A DNA stretch of 64,000 nt from Eulemur rufifrons (GCF_041146395.1 NC_090989.1:241790843-241854842), one strand, 5' to 3'; counted from the first letter of the stretch, positions 46,380-58,852 are shown. Translations and numbers: made by a program. The notes: generated from the letters alone by a model not told the origin.

Positions 46380-47090
46380 GATCCCAGAAGGATCCCATAG
46401 GAATTCCTCTCCTATGATTTAATTGAAGTGATTTTAAAGAAAGAATTATATACAGAGAAAAAGACGTAGTTAAGGAACCTAACAAGCAACACTGGGAAGA
46501 CATTCCATGCCTAGGTCTGTGGCATTATTGGAGCTACAGCATTCTTGGGGCTTAATGGGAACTGGAGCCATGGAGGAGGAGCTGTCTGACTGGATCTGTA
46601 CTCAGTGGAGGAAAGTTAGATGGAACCACAGCACCAAAGGGAGGCAACAGGAAAGAAACACTCTCTCCTTGGCCTCCTGTTATCTTCCATTAGCTGAACC
46701 CAACTGGAAGCCAAAGGGCAAGGATATTCAGGTGAGACAATCCACAGAGCTCAGTCTTCCAGGACCCATAGCAGGGCTGAGAAGAGTGGAAAACAGTTCT
46801 GAGGAAAGCGTGTTAAGTGAAGAGTATCCAGCACAAGCATACCCATGGCAGGAGCAAAGAAACTGCAGCACCAAAGCAGCGAGAGAGTGGGGGAAGAAAT
46901 ACGCTGATCTCTCTCCTCCTTTCAGATTACTGCCAGTACCTCTCATTGACTGAACCCAACTGTGAACCTGCCTGGAAGGAAGCTTGGGTGGTGCAGCTCG
47001 TGGCAGTCAGCCTTCAGAGACAAGAGCAGAGAAGGGAAGAGAACAGATGGGAGGAGAAGCAAAAGGAGAATAACCAGCAGAATAGATAAC
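46380..47090. mobile_element. Unclassified ancient repeat with internal duplication
   Basis: The block holds two related copies of a unit. One has 'AGCTGAACCCAACTGGAAGC' at about 46692 and one has 'ACTGAACCCAACTGTGAACC' at about 46950, and each is followed by a similar 'CAG' and 'AGAGCAG/GAGAAG' stretch. I recall similar units in old L1 or LTR elements but cannot fix the family. The 148-codon plus frame (46507-46953) and the 90-codon frame (46817-47089) cover this block, are in different frames and have no domain, so I treat them as non-genic. Confidence 0.45.
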
Positions 47091-47094
47091 AGAA

Positions 47095-47915
47095 AATCTT
47101 ACGCTTTCTACAGTCTGTGTTGTTATTAACACTAACCTCCTCATCAACACAGAGGTCAACATAGTTAGTGAAGGGGAAATTCCAAAGTTCTAAGAAGACG
47201 TCACAATCTTAAGTCATAAAAATCATGAGTGTTGATTAGAACTTAAAAGAAGTGGAGTATGATCTTTCACATTTTCTCCTTATCCTAACTTATTTTTAGA
47301 AATGTTCATGCCTAATCTCTCTATTTCCCCCTCCCTACAAGAGATGAAGTATTTGGTCTCCTCAATAGCCTGGTGCCCAGAGATCATGATGATTGATTGG
47401 TATTTAGTATGAGCCAAGGACTAAATATGGTTATTTGACAACTCAGTGGAAACTGGAGACTGATAATTTCTAACTGCCCCTGTTGTTGTATTTACAAATG
47501 TCTTCTTTTGAAAAAGGTAGGGGAGCCCGACAGGGTGGCTACGTGTATTTTTCTTATTTCCCAGTTTTCCTTGGTTTTGGTGGTGCCAAATACCCTGTGT
47601 GCACCAAAAGTGATCTTTGATGCTTTTTCTTTCACACCTGAGGGATTTTACTGAACTGATCACAAGGTAGTTACCAATGTTTAATGAAGGCCACAGACCA
47701 TTATACCATGCAGATAAGGGTGACCTAAGATGGGGATGCAGTTTGGTATCTTTTGAGTTTTGATGATATCTAACATTGTAAACAATGTGTAAGATACATG
47801 GGATCTGGACTGTGCTAGTGTTAGTATAAGTTGAAGATTGGACTAAGGCAAGCATAACCATTTATAAAATGATCAAGCACTAAATGGAAGAGGACAGAAA
47901 TAGCAAACAATGATC
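47095..47915. other. Non-coding DNA with one longer open frame
   Basis: A 146-codon minus frame (47421-47861) is open here. Its peptide has no domain that I recognise, no clear splice sites flank it, and the neighbouring DNA is repeats. I list it but do not call a gene. Confidence 0.3.
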
Positions 47916-47919
47916 TTTG

Positions 47920-48040
47920 TTCTAGTCCTGGCTCTGCTGCGTATTCATGTCATTGTGGGGACCTCACTTCACTCCTCTGGATCCCTATTTTCTTAAGTTA
48001 AAATTGTATGATCTAGGACCTCTTTTAGCCCTACTATAGC
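47920..48040 (-). mobile_element. MIR SINE fragment, reverse
   Basis: 'TTCTAGTCCTGGCTCTGCTG', 'ACCTCACTTCACTCCTCTGG' and 'AAAATTGTATGATCTAGGAC' follow a reversed MIR/MIR3 pattern. Confidence 0.55.
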
Positions 48041-48199
48041 ATGTCTCTCTGAGTATGTATTATGTATTCAAATAAATGAGGGTGATCAGTGACAATAATA
48101 ATGCTCAGACAGATCTGGAAATACTATAGGAAGGTTGCTGACTTCTTCCATTCCCAGAAGAAGAGAGAGAAAAGAGGTTGGATTATAGGGTAGAAAACG

Positions 48200-48335
48200 A
48201 ATATTTATAAAACAGCTGATATGTATCAGACACTCTGCTAAGCATGCTATTAATACATACATTAATTCTAATACCAACTCTACATTAATAAGTATTGTTT
48301 TCCTTTACTTCACAGATAAGAAAACTGAGGCTAAG
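48200..48335 (+). mobile_element. MIR SINE fragment
   Basis: 'GCTGATATGTATCAGACACT', 'CTGCTAAGCATGCTATTAAT', then 'TTCACAGATAAGAAAACTGA' in plus orientation. Confidence 0.65.
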
Positions 48336-48339
48336 GGAA

Positions 48340-50155
48340 CTTTGCTATTGTTCATCTTTCTTTAATTGCTAATCTTTTTGGAAATAGTGCCCTACATTCA
48401 CTTTCTCTGCTCACCACTCACTCAATTCTTACTTGCAACCTGGCTTCTGCTCTCACCAAGGTGCAAAATTTCTTGTTCAGTCTTCTCAGGGTTTGATTGG
48501 GAATGACCACATGCTCTTTCTTGAAACCTTCTTCTGCTTCTGACACCTGACACTTCCTGATTTAACTTCTATTGTAGCAGGGATAATTTTTACACACTGT
48601 GTAGTTTGAACAAACAAAGATAAAGTTTTATTTTATTCCAAATGAATTTAGTGATTCCCATGCCCATTAATAGTAAAACTTAAATTTATTAAATCAGGAT
48701 CACTGAGGCTTTTCTGGACTAAAACACAAATCTCTTTGATTCTTGCCTTCTGCATTTTCATTTCCTTCTTCCCAGGCTGATCAAAACTCAGAGGGGCGTG
48801 CCTTTGCTTCCCATCTGGGAGAGACTGTTTCTGCTGGAATTTACTTCTGATGACACTCCTTTCCCCCTGTTCTGCAAGTGCATGAGGATTTGCTGCTGGG
48901 AAACCAGTGGTCTGCCTCTGCTGACTCACTCCTACCTCAGGGTGGCTGGCACTATAATCCTTTCAGACTTAGTCACATCCTCCTTTCATTCACAGCGTTT
49001 GCTGGCCATCCTGCAGCTTCTGCAAAAGGCTTTCCTGGCCTCATTTTGTTCTTTCATAAGTGGTCATTTTGACCTATCATCTTTTGTGGTAACAACCCCT
49101 TTCAGGAAGACTACCTCTTGACTTTCAGCTATTTCAATGCTTCCGTAGACACACAAAACATTTTTGGACCTCATATATCTCAAGGAAATCTATGAGGGCT
49201 AGGAGGCAGGTGGAGAAAGTGGGGAGAGGCTATCTCAATCCATGCTCTGCCTAGACCTGCCCTAAAAACATTTTTGCTTTCCTTTAACTATTCTTTGTTG
49301 GCAGGAGACCCTCGGGAACTTCCAGCGTTTGAAAAGGGAACACAAGGCCCTTTGGTTTTCAATCCCCAAACCCATCTGGGTATCTCATCTCGCACCCAGA
49401 TTTTGACCCTGAGACAAGAGCTCACACCAGCATCCAATCTCCTTGCTTTTCTTTCCTGTTCCTCTCCAGGCTTCTCCCTCAGCCCAGAAAGAATTCTTCT
49501 TCTCTCTATGGTGCAAAGTCTGCTCTTGAATGATCATGAATTCTCACAGCTGCTATAGTTTAAGAAGAAAATACTCTGAGTTTACCAGACTCTCAGCTTT
49601 GATAGGGAATGGAGGGAGCTTTAGAAAAAGCTTTCTCTTTCAAAGTTGTCCATATCATAGGCTTTAAGAGCCTCCTTTGAAACTCAAAAAGAATATGACT
49701 CCTTTTCATGCTGAGTTTTTTTTTCCCCCTTTATTCTTTGTTTCCTTGACACATTAAGCCTTTGCGTCAAGGATATATAGTCAAGTACACATAAGAAGGA
49801 ATTGGCAAGAACGAGAAATACAATACATTGAATAATGTTTCAAAATATTATTTTTCTAGATTGTCTTGGACTGGACTGCTTCCTTTCTGGTTTTTCTTCA
49901 CTCTCCCACACAGTCAATATTGGTGTTAATCAAGACATTGTCAATGAACAACTTCTATTCTCTTTCTCCATATTTTTTAATGTCTAACTATGGTTTTGTA
50001 TTTGCAGTTCTTCTGAGATTCTGCTGAAAGCCAGTGACTTCCTTCCCCCCAAAAACAGACACTTCAGCATCTACATAAGAAGTTTTTCATTATTTGAAGA
50101 GGTTCATGGAGTGTCTTAAGACTACTAATGAAACCATGAAGGGTACAGCTTCCTG
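48340..50155. other. Non-coding DNA
   Basis: No gene supported. Overlapping frames at 48648-49121 on both strands and 49274-49558 have no domain or exon context. Pyrimidine-rich stretches look like decayed repeat material. Confidence 0.35.
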
Positions 50156-50159
50156 GGTT

Positions 50160-50270
50160 AAGACCACTTGTCTGTATTGTTCATTGCTATATTCCCAGAG
50201 CCTAAAAAGGACCTGCCAAAAAAGGTGCTCGGAATCAATTCCTCAGCTAAATAAATAAAACAATTAATAT
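50160..50270 (+). mobile_element. Probable L2 LINE 3' end
   Basis: 'TTGTCTGTATTGTTCATTGC', 'TATATTCCCAGAGCCTAAAA' and 'GTGCTCGGAATCAATTCC' followed by 'AAATAAATAAA' match the L2 3' end. Confidence 0.5.
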
Positions 50271-51004
50271 CTCCAACTCTCAGTGCTCTCCTGAATTCTA
50301 GCTTTCCTGAATTCATTTTACCAACTGCCATTCCAATGTCACATGAGAATCTTAAACCTGATATGTGCAAACTAGAAGCATTATCCATCACTCTTTTCCC
50401 CTTTGACCTCAGTGGCCCCTGCTCTCCTCTGAGTTATTCCGACTCTGTCTTTAGCATTTTTTTCTCCTTCTCCTCGCTAGGCCCTTTACGTTCAATTGGC
50501 TTTCAAGGCCTGTTGATTCCATCTCCACAATATCGCTCAATTTTCCACAGTCTATTGCCATATACGAAGAAAATACTTTTCAAGTATTTCTCCGGCTCAA
50601 AAAGACCCATTACCTCAAACCTTCACTCACAGGATGGCTTTCAGGAAGGCATGTTTATACCCTGCCCCCGTGTTCATGGTTGATTGGACATCTGATCTAA
50701 GCTGGGCCAATCATATCCTGTCTTTTAGAAATTTGGAATTAGGACTATGAAATTCTAATTCATTTCAGATAATTCCTTGAATGTAGACTACATAAAAACT
50801 ACAGAGCTCTGAGAGATCCTATTTTCAACCGTGTGTAATGAATACTAGAAATAGCAGATATGCCAAGAGAAAAGAGTAAAACAGTCATTCAGGGAGAAGC
50901 AGGAGCCAGCAATTCAAAACTCAGAGCGAGTATCCCTGGGTCTTGACTTCCTAGCACCAAGTTCCTTTCTATTCCTAAAGTTTGACTGTATTCCTGTCCT
51001 TGGG
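50271..51004. other. Non-coding DNA
   Basis: A 115-codon frame at 50336-50683 has no domain and no exon signals. No named repeat recognised. Confidence 0.3.
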
Positions 51005-51480
51005 TGCTGTCGGGCATCCCTCTCTCCTCAATTATTTTTTGTTGTGGTCAAATCCAATGTGATTAAGCTTTTGTCCTATGTTTTCTTCTAAGAGTTTTAT
51101 AGTTTTAGGTCTTCCACTTAGGTATTTGATCCATTTTGAGTTAATTTTTGTATATGGTATTAGGCAAGGTTCCATCTTCATTCTTTTGCATGTTGAGTAT
51201 ACAGTTTTATCAACACTATTTGTTGAAAAGACTGTCCTTTCCCCATTGAATGGTCTTGTCACCCTTGTCAAAAATCATTCACCCACACGTGTGAGTGTTT
51301 ATTTCTCGGTTATCTGTTCATTTCACTGGTCTGTATGTCTGTCTTTATGCCAGTACCACACTCTTTTGATCACCTTAGCTTTGTAGTAAATTTTAAAATC
51401 AGGAAATGCGAGTCCTCCAGCTTTATTCATTTTCAAGATTGTTTTTGCTATTCAGGGTGGGACACACTTTTTTATTCTCA
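51005..51480 (-). mobile_element. L1 LINE fragment, reverse (3' part of ORF2)
   Basis: Landmarks in reverse: 'GAGTTTTATAGTTTTAGGTC', 'CATTTTGAGTTAATTTTTGT', 'CTTTTGCATGTTGAGTATAC', 'TTTATGCCAGTACCACACTC' and 'CTTTGTAGTAAATTTTAAAA'. These belong to the region after the reverse-transcriptase domain of L1 ORF2. Reading frames are broken, and frames listed on either strand (51032-51386) are remnants. It is older than the L1 at 52.7 kb by appearance. Confidence 0.85.
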
Positions 51481-52505
51481 TATCCTTTTAAGCAATGCTC
51501 CTGGTTTCTTTTTTGTTTGCTTTCTCTAGCTTGTGGCTTTCTGCTATTTGTGGAGCCATGTGTTAGAATGGAGTCTGTCTTGTCTCAGTTCCAGGTAAAG
51601 TAAAATAATAGACGCTATATTTCATTTTTAGCAGTTGAAAGATAGACTTGTTATATTTGTAAACTATTAACACAACTTTTGAACTCCCTCACTCACATAA
51701 GGCTATAAAAGAGCTGAAAGAGTGGAGAGCAAGAGAGAATATATGAGATTTGTTGTGGGGGCTCCAACCTCTCAACATTGAAGCTCTTAATTTATAACTC
51801 TAAACCAGGGGAAAGAATCTTCATTGGAACCTGGCTATATGTTCATTTAAAAGGGAATCCTGTCCATGAGAAAAGCCTGCAGGGTACTGAAAGAGCCTGA
51901 GGGGAGATCAAGAGCATACAGACAGAGAAGCAGCACTGCTGTGGCAAGAGCACACAGGCTAGTTGCAGCTTGAGCACAAATTTTGTCCTTGAAAACAACT
52001 ATAGTAATCATTGGCCGCTCTCTTCTGTTTATTCTCCCTCTCTCTTTCTCAATTTAGTATCTTACGGTCATTGAAGCAATAGGCTAGGATACGAAGGTCT
52101 GTTTTTTGCCAATGTGTTGGCTCCCACCATCAGGCCAAGATATCTTTATGGGAGGCACTTGAGAAAGGTGTGACTCCCCAGTCTTATCTCCTGTTAAAGC
52201 AACCCATGGCCAGAACTTAGTTGCATAGCCATACCTATCTCAAGGGAGACAGGGAGTATTGACTTTTGCTGGGCTGCTATTTGATCAGCTCATACTCCAG
52301 AGTTCTCTTGTTAATAAAAGGAGAGAACAAATACTGAGGGCAACTGGTAATCTCATCCACAATTCTCTTACTAATTCAATTTAGCCTATATACCACTCCT
52401 GATTAGTCTTGCTAAAAAGCAATTTTGTCATTTCATCTATCCTCTTAAAAAGTTTCAATGACCTCCAATTGCCTACTGAATAAAGTTCAAACTCAGTCCG
52501 CCTTA
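51481..52505. other. Non-coding DNA
   Basis: No gene or repeat that I can name. Confidence 0.35.
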
Positions 52506-52509
52506 AAAA

Positions 52510-52645
52510 TAATTCTGCATGTTTAGTTAAACAAATATAGCATAGCCTTAATTATCCATTGTTCTATTCTTGAACATTTATATTATTTGCTATTATGAGC
52601 AATACTGCCTTAATATCTTTGTAGTTAATATCATTGTGATAGTCA
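52510..52645. mobile_element. Possible old LINE fragment
   Basis: 'AATTATCCATTGTTCTATTC', 'TTGCTATTATGAGCAATACT' and 'GCCTTAATATCTTTGTAGTT' resemble the same old LINE segment seen at 36 kb. Confidence 0.3.
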
Positions 52646-52738
52646 CCTTTGAAAGGACACTTAAAAATTTTACTTGTAATTCCACATAGCACTTAGCATT
52701 TAGCACAATATATATTTATTAAACACTTTCAAAGTGAG

Positions 52739-53423
52739 ATTGACCTCTATCAAAAAATCCCAAAACAACAAATCCAGGTGAGGATGTGGAGAGACAGGAA
52801 TAATTTTACACTGCTCATGGGACTGCAAATTAGTGCAACCTCTGTGGAAAAGAATTTGGAGATACCTCAAAGAGCCAAAAATAGAAATACCATTTGATCC
52901 AGCAATAGCACTATTAGGCATCTACCCAAAAGAGCAAAAAGCATTCTGTAATAAAGACATCTGCACCCGAATGTTTATGGCAGCACAATTCACTATTGCA
53001 AGGATGTGGAAACAACCCAAGTGCCCGTCAATTCATGAGTGGGTTTTTAAAATTTGGCATATGTATACAATGGAATATTACTGAATTATAAGAAACGACA
53101 GTGACATAGCACCTCTTATATTTTCCTGGATAGAGCTTGAGCCCATCCTCTGAAGTGAAGTATCACAAGATTGGAAGAATAAACTCCACACATGTACTTG
53201 CCATCAAATTGGCACTGACTGATCAACACCATGGTGCTCACATGGTAGTAATATTCTCAAGGGATTAGGGGGCTGGGGGGTGTAAACTCACAACTAATGG
53301 ACGCGGTGAGCATTGCAGAGGGGAAGGGCATGCCTCTAATCCTCGCTTGGGTGAGGCAATGTAACCAAAATGTTTGTACCTTCATAATATCCTGAAATAA
53401 AAATAAATTAAAAAAAAATAAAA
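52739..53423 (+). mobile_element. L1 LINE 3' end, 5'-truncated, with TSD
   Basis: The 3' end of L1 ORF2 plus 3' UTR and A-rich tail. The residual ORF2 reading (52833-53084) contains 'EIPFDPAIALLGIYPKEQK' and 'MWKQPKCPSIHEWVFKIW', the usual C-terminal L1 ORF2 motifs. The 3' UTR contains 'TAATGGACGCGGTGAGCATT' and ends 'AATATCCTGAAATAAAAATA', a layout that I associate with lemur L1. Imperfect target-site duplications of 17-18 bp, AAACACTTTCAAAGTGAG at 52721-52738 and AAACACTTCCTAGTGAG at 53423-53439, mark it as a standard 5'-truncated insertion. No functional protein remains. Confidence 0.93.
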
Positions 53424-53439
53424 AACACTTCCTAGTGAG

Positions 53440-53814
53440 TAACAAATGAACTAACTCTGACAGCTACGAGCTGCAGAATCTCAGGTTCATGAATTAAACT
53501 TAAATACTACTAATAATTGAGCTAATTCTAATGGTTATTTCCCAAGGGTTTCAGACATCCAGTTTTTAATTGTACATGCTATTAGGATTTATAAAAAGGA
53601 TTAATGTCTTTATAGAATAAATCCTTCATTTTAGAATTATTTTCACACCCCCTACTTTTCTTTTTCTGTACCAATAAGGGAACAACATTAGACATGAGAT
53701 ATAATTCCCCTTCATACTCTTGTATCATCCCTGGTGTGATAGACCCTGAAGGCATAAAAATGATACAGGAAGAAAGAGAAGTAAGAACGTTAAAAAGCCT
53801 GTATAACTGAATTC
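53440..53814. other. Non-coding DNA
   Basis: Nothing recognised. Confidence 0.35.
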
Positions 53815-54190
53815 AATTGTGTTAGTTCAGGTAATGCCAGCTGCTATAACAATAACAATAAAAACAAAAGCCCAAATGTTAATGGCATAATACAAAGTAA
53901 AACTTTATTTCTTACCCATGTAATAATTTAATGCTGGTCTTCATGTTTGGGGAGAGGAAGAGGGTGGAGTAAGTAATGGATGGTAATAGGCTGGCAGAGG
54001 CTGTATTGTCTTCAACAGGTGGCTTCCAAGGTCATCCTGGATGCTAATATCCAGCAGGAAGAAAGGGAAAGAGGACCAGTGAAGAAAGCACACCTGCTTC
54101 TTAGTAACCTTGACCTGGAAGTCACCAGTTACATGACTCTATTTATATAAAAGGGAGGCTGGAACATGTAGTCCCTTGCTGGAAAGCCTT
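53815..54190. mobile_element. Unclassified old interspersed repeat
   Basis: The layout 'CAGCTGCTATAACAATAACA', 'ACTTTATTTCTTACCCATGT', 'GGTGGCTTCCAAGGTCATCC' and 'ACCTTGACCTGGAAGTCACC' follows a common dispersed repeat of LTR/MER type that I cannot name with certainty. Confidence 0.4.
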
Positions 54191-54529
54191 TTAATAGCAA
54201 CAACCCTACACCAAAAAGAGGAGGGCAGCCATCTGTCTCTCCCACATCAACATTAGTCGAAAAGATTTTTAAATGTCTTGAAATATGAATAGATAATATA
54301 CATAAGGAGAGAAAGGAAAGTGAGAGGGATGCACTTGTTGATCACTCTCATTCTACATCTCTCCCCACAAAAATGCTGTTGACACAGTCTTTGTTTCCTT
54401 TAACATTTAGTACGATGCCCGAGAATAGCCTCTCTCTTCTACGTAATGCTTAGATTGGAAAGAAATAAAAGCACAGATAACTTACGAGTTTAAATTTTCT
54501 GTATTCAAGGGTCATCACTGTAAAGTGGA

Positions 54530-54680
54530 AAAAGTCTGGGATTTTGAATCACAGATTTAGGCTTAAAGCTCAGCTAGCCCACTGATAAATGCATGGCTTC
54601 CGTGTAAATGATTCAACTTCTCTCAGTCTCAATTTGCCCATCTGTATAATAGGGATGAACACTTGGCTGGTATGAGACAA
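54530..54680 (-). mobile_element. MIR SINE fragment, reverse
   Basis: 'TTTGAATCACAGATTTAGGC', 'AAATGATTCAACTTCTCTCA' and 'TTGCCCATCTGTATAATAGG' in reversed MIR order. Confidence 0.65.
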
Positions 54681-54689
54681 AAAATATAA

Positions 54690-56260
54690 AATGCTTGATT
54701 TCAGCCTCTTGTTTTTAAAAGATTTGATCCCTGTCAAACCAGATGTGCTAGGTGATCTTACAAGATGTTGAAGAATTCATTTTCCTATTTCACTCTCCTA
54801 TATTCATTCTGTAACTGGCTCCTCATTCTATTCTTTCTCCTCCCCTGGTAACTAATCTTGTTGTTCATTCTGCTCATTTCATCAAATCCCTTTAGTTCAA
54901 TGCCAAGTCTAACTTCTCTCTGCTAACAAAACTTTGGCTCATTGTCTGAGTTTGCTTTTATCTCTGTTTAAGCCAAATTTACTCATTGTCCCCTCTGAGT
55001 ACTTCTCTCAACTTAATCTGGACCCTGGAAGTCCCTTTCCTATAGACTCCCTTTTTGAATTTCCCTGTTGGTTTCATAAAGCAAATGGATACTTATTCTC
55101 GTCCTCTTATTAAATCCCACAGCCTCCAAAACTATTGTTCTGCTCTCTGCCTCATCCCATTTATAGCCTTCTCTTATAGTCCAGAGAATCATCTGCTAGA
55201 CTGCACACATGAAATCCTCGTACTCTGCTAAGAATGTCATGCGGGGAATTCACTGAAAGCCCTTCTAAGCATGTCACTCTGAAAAATGCAATTCTTACTC
55301 AGACCATTATGCTGTAATCTTGGCCTCAAAGTGGGCTGATATAATATTGACTTTCACCCCATCATCTTTTCTGACTGCTTTACAATGAAGGCAAACACCA
55401 GCATTGCTGTCATGGACACAAGGACAAGTCCCAAGCTTTGGTCAGCTTCTCCTTTCTCTCTGAACTCCTCTTTTCCTTTCTTTCATTCACCAGCTGTAGT
55501 GGACAGAGAATGAGCCTCAGAATGTAGACCGCACTGACTAATATCCTGGATTTGGCAAGGCAATCCTCACGTTCATCTTTTAGCTTCCTCACCTCAAACC
55601 ATTACAGGTTTTCAATGAGAATGGTGTCTTCCCTCTAGAGGCTCAAATAGAGTTACGTGGGAAGTGAGGTTACTGCAGGTAAAAATGTGTATAGCAGATA
55701 CTTGTTATTTCTGGCTAGCCTGCAATCAACCCCCCATTTCAATTTGGAGAGCTCCCTTTCCCCATGTATGTGCCTTGGTGAGAGGTAGAGCCATAGGCTT
55801 AGAAGTTTCTTTAAAAAACTACCTGGAAACTTGGACAAGCGACAGAGACTTGACTGATCATATGCTCCCACCTGGGACCTTAGATTTTGAAGGATCTCAA
55901 AGACTTCAATATATTGACTAATGTTGTGACCAGTAACATTAATAGAGCAGCAGTGGCAATAGCCATTCCTGGCTACAATGGGTCCAGAGGCCGTAAGTGG
56001 CAGAGCCAATGCCCTAACCAGCCTCTTTCGTTGCCTTGACTGTGACTATTTCGGTTAATATTTTCTGAAAATAATTCTCCAAATTTCCTGTTCATTTAGT
56101 AAGCTACCTTATGACCTCCTAATAAATTTCTTTTCTGTCTATACTAGACAAAGCAAGTTTTTGTATTTATAACCAAGAACTTTAATTTGCACAGTATATG
56201 ATGTCTGGTTTAGGAAATCTCATGATACAGCAAAAAATGTAACTGACTTCTAGTTGTATA
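54690..56260. other. Non-coding DNA
   Basis: No gene supported. The 118-codon minus frame at 55653-56009 and the 85-codon plus frame at 55664-55921 overlap on opposite strands, and neither has a recognisable domain. Part of 55700-56035 looks like an old repeat of unknown family. Confidence 0.3.
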
Positions 56261-56264
56261 GTCT

Positions 56265-56350
56265 GAGCATGCATCCTGGCTCTGCCACTTAACTAGCTAT
56301 GTATTGTAAGGCAAGTCATTTAATCTTCAGGTGCCTTCCTATAAGAGACA
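56265..56350 (-). mobile_element. MIR SINE fragment, reverse
   Basis: 'CATCCTGGCTCTGCCACTTA', 'GTAAGGCAAGTCATTTAATC' match the reversed 3' half of MIR. Confidence 0.6.
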
Positions 56351-56359
56351 ATAAAGCCT

Positions 56360-56880
56360 TTCCTTAAATATCTGGTCTTGTGGGTTTTCTTTAAAATCTC
56401 TTCTCCTTGACTGGTGTATAAATTCTATGAAAATGGACCCTATTTATAAGCAATGTTCATAGATTTGGTTCCAACCTGCCCCACTTCTTTTTATCACAAA
56501 TGATATTTTTTATACAGTAATTAGTAATTAAGTGTACTCTCTCTTTCCTGAACTTTGCTCTCCAATACCTTCCATCTCCAATATCCAACTGTTTGTTTCT
56601 GCCTCTTATCCTATGACATGGAACTTCCAAGTATGACGCATACCCTCCAAGAAAAATATCCCCAACCATGGAGTTGCCAGCAGTAAATGGCCTCTTGGCT
56701 TGCAAAATTATGGAATCCCCGTCCTCATGTTTTACTTTAAATTGTGAGCATCCTTGCACTTCCACCTTACAGAGTACAGTAAGTGTCAAAGAAGATAATT
56801 CAAGTGAGAAAGCTGACTGATCTGCAAAATATTGTGTGGCAACTACTATCCAACAACGGGTCCCCAAAGAACTTAAACTC
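56360..56880. other. Non-coding DNA with a 136-codon open frame
   Basis: A minus frame at 56457-56867 encodes 136 residues without a domain that I recognise. It abuts an MLT1 LTR and lacks exon signals. I do not call a gene. Confidence 0.3.
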
Positions 56881-56884
56881 CCAG

Positions 56885-57472
56885 TGTAATGCCCCCCACA
56901 TACAATATGGTCTGGTCCTGTGTAACCAATAGAATGTGATAGAAGTGACGCTGTGTGAATTTTGAGGCTAGATCATAAGAAATCTTGAGGCTTCTACTGT
57001 GTACTCAGAATACTTACTCAGAGGAAGCCAGCCACCATGAAGAAGTCTGACCACTCTGGGACTGCCATCCTGTTAGAAAGCCCAAACTGATCACATGGAG
57101 AGGCTGCACGGAAAGAAAGAGACACATCTAACCAGTTCCCATGTCTTTCTGCTATCCCAGCTCAGGAGCCAGATGTGTGAGCAAAGAAGGCACTTTGCAC
57201 ATTTGGCCCTAGCAGACACCATGTGGAGAAGAACTGAGGAATCTAGCCAATGACATAAACCAAGGCCCTGGACGTAGAGCACTAGCTGAGCCATTCCAGT
57301 ATTTCCAGCTAAGGCCCCAGACATCATGGAGCAGAGAAGAGCGGTTTTCTCTCTGCCTTGCCTAAATATTTGACCTGCAGCATTGTGATCATAATAAAAT
57401 TGGTATTGTTTTACACTATTAAGATTTGAGGTGATTTGTTATTTAGCAATAGATAACTGGAACACACTGTCA
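56885..57472 (+). mobile_element. Solo LTR of an ancient MaLR/ERVL-type retrovirus (MLT1)
   Basis: Landmarks of the MLT1 LTR in plus orientation: 'TAATGCCCCCCACATACAAT', 'TAGAAGTGACGCTGTGTGAA', 'GAGGCTAGATCATAAGAAAT', 'CCATGAAGAAGTCTGACCAC', 'CATGGAGAGGCTGCACGGAA' and the 3' 'TTTAGCAATAGATAACTGGA'. About 590 bp, so close to full length. No internal viral genes are next to it, which suggests a solo LTR left by recombination. The 78-codon minus frame within it is not a gene. Confidence 0.8.
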
Positions 57473-58852
57473 AGTGTGTTTATTGTTAGATAAATGCATA
57501 AAGTCTTTACTTGAGCAGTGTTCCCTTGTGACAACGCATGGTACATGAAAAAGGCTCCACTTTGCAAGATCCACTGACATGCCTTAGCTCCAACTGACCA
57601 GCAGCTACATGGCTCATGTGTTGCTCTCCCACTGAAGACTTTGCTAATGAATCATAGCACTTCGCCCCACTGAGAGCAACCTTGATCTGCCGTCATCACA
57701 GGGGTCTGTGCAGCCAGTGCTGTGGGCACATGTGATGGAGCCTATTTTCCACCCTGCCTCAAACATTCACATTTTCTTTTTCTTTAAAAGACAACTGAAT
57801 TAAAAGTGAATACAGACTGATATCACTATATATGCACTACAGCTTGATGATGAAAAACATGCAAAAAAGTTAAAAAAATTAAATTAAAAAATAATACTAT
57901 ATATTCAAAATTAGGCTTGAGTCTTTTTTTTAACATAATTTTACTTTAGTCTTTCATCTAAAGAGATATAATAAATTAAGACTCTTTCAAAAGTCCTGAA
58001 AAAATTATTGATTTAATGAAAAGCCACCTTATAAATGTGTGCAATAAAGAGCCTATTTAATACACATAAATACATATAACATATACATGTAATGATAAAA
58101 TATAAGTAAGAATGGTGGGATTACAGAGAATTTTAATTTTCTGTTTTGTGCTTTTCCAATTTTATTCCAATTTTCTACATGGAGCACATGAATCTTTTGT
58201 AATCACGAAATAAAATGAAATGTAATCATAAATACCTAACACATCTAAAATATCTAACAATAGGTACAAAATAGGCAATGACCAACTTGGTGCATACCTG
58301 GTGAGTATTATAACCTTGATTATATAATCATAAATTGCCACCACATCGAAAATGGCCCAACTACTGTGCTAGATGGGGAATTATTTCAGGCAGAAACAGT
58401 AAACATGCAGGAAGGAGCCAGTCCCTTCTTTCTCCTTTAACTTTCCCATTTGCCTTTTGGGCTCCCTGTTGACAGAGCTGGGGAAGGAGAATTGTGGTTT
58501 GCAGAGACCCACTCCCAGCATTGTAAGCAGAGTAATGAAGGAGAGAGATTCTAACCACCACACCTACCCTATCTCCAATGATACAGCTGAGTGTACTCCT
58601 TTCCAATACATTATATTTACCCAGATTAAGTCCAACAATGTGACATCCAAAAATACATCATTTTACCTGTATTGAAAAATCATCTTTCTAATGACCACAG
58701 CAACCAATAAGCAATTGTAAACAAAACTTCACATGGTCCTTGGAAGCTTCTGGATTTAGGTCAGACAAAAAACATTGAAATGAGTCTTTATTGCCAAGGA
58801 AGGATCAGAACCTTCAATTTTTGATTTTCTGTACTTTTATTTTGTTCAGCTC

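Noticed and set aside
46507..46953. A 148-codon plus-strand open frame
   Set aside because: It covers an old repeat with internal duplication, and the repeated unit is open in different frames in its two copies.
47421..47861. A 146-codon minus-strand open frame
   Set aside because: No domain, no clear splice sites, no neighbouring exons, and surrounding DNA is repeat-derived.
56457..56867. A 136-codon minus-strand open frame next to the MLT1 LTR
   Set aside because: No recognisable domain or exon signals. I considered a retroviral remnant but saw no gag, pol or env motif.
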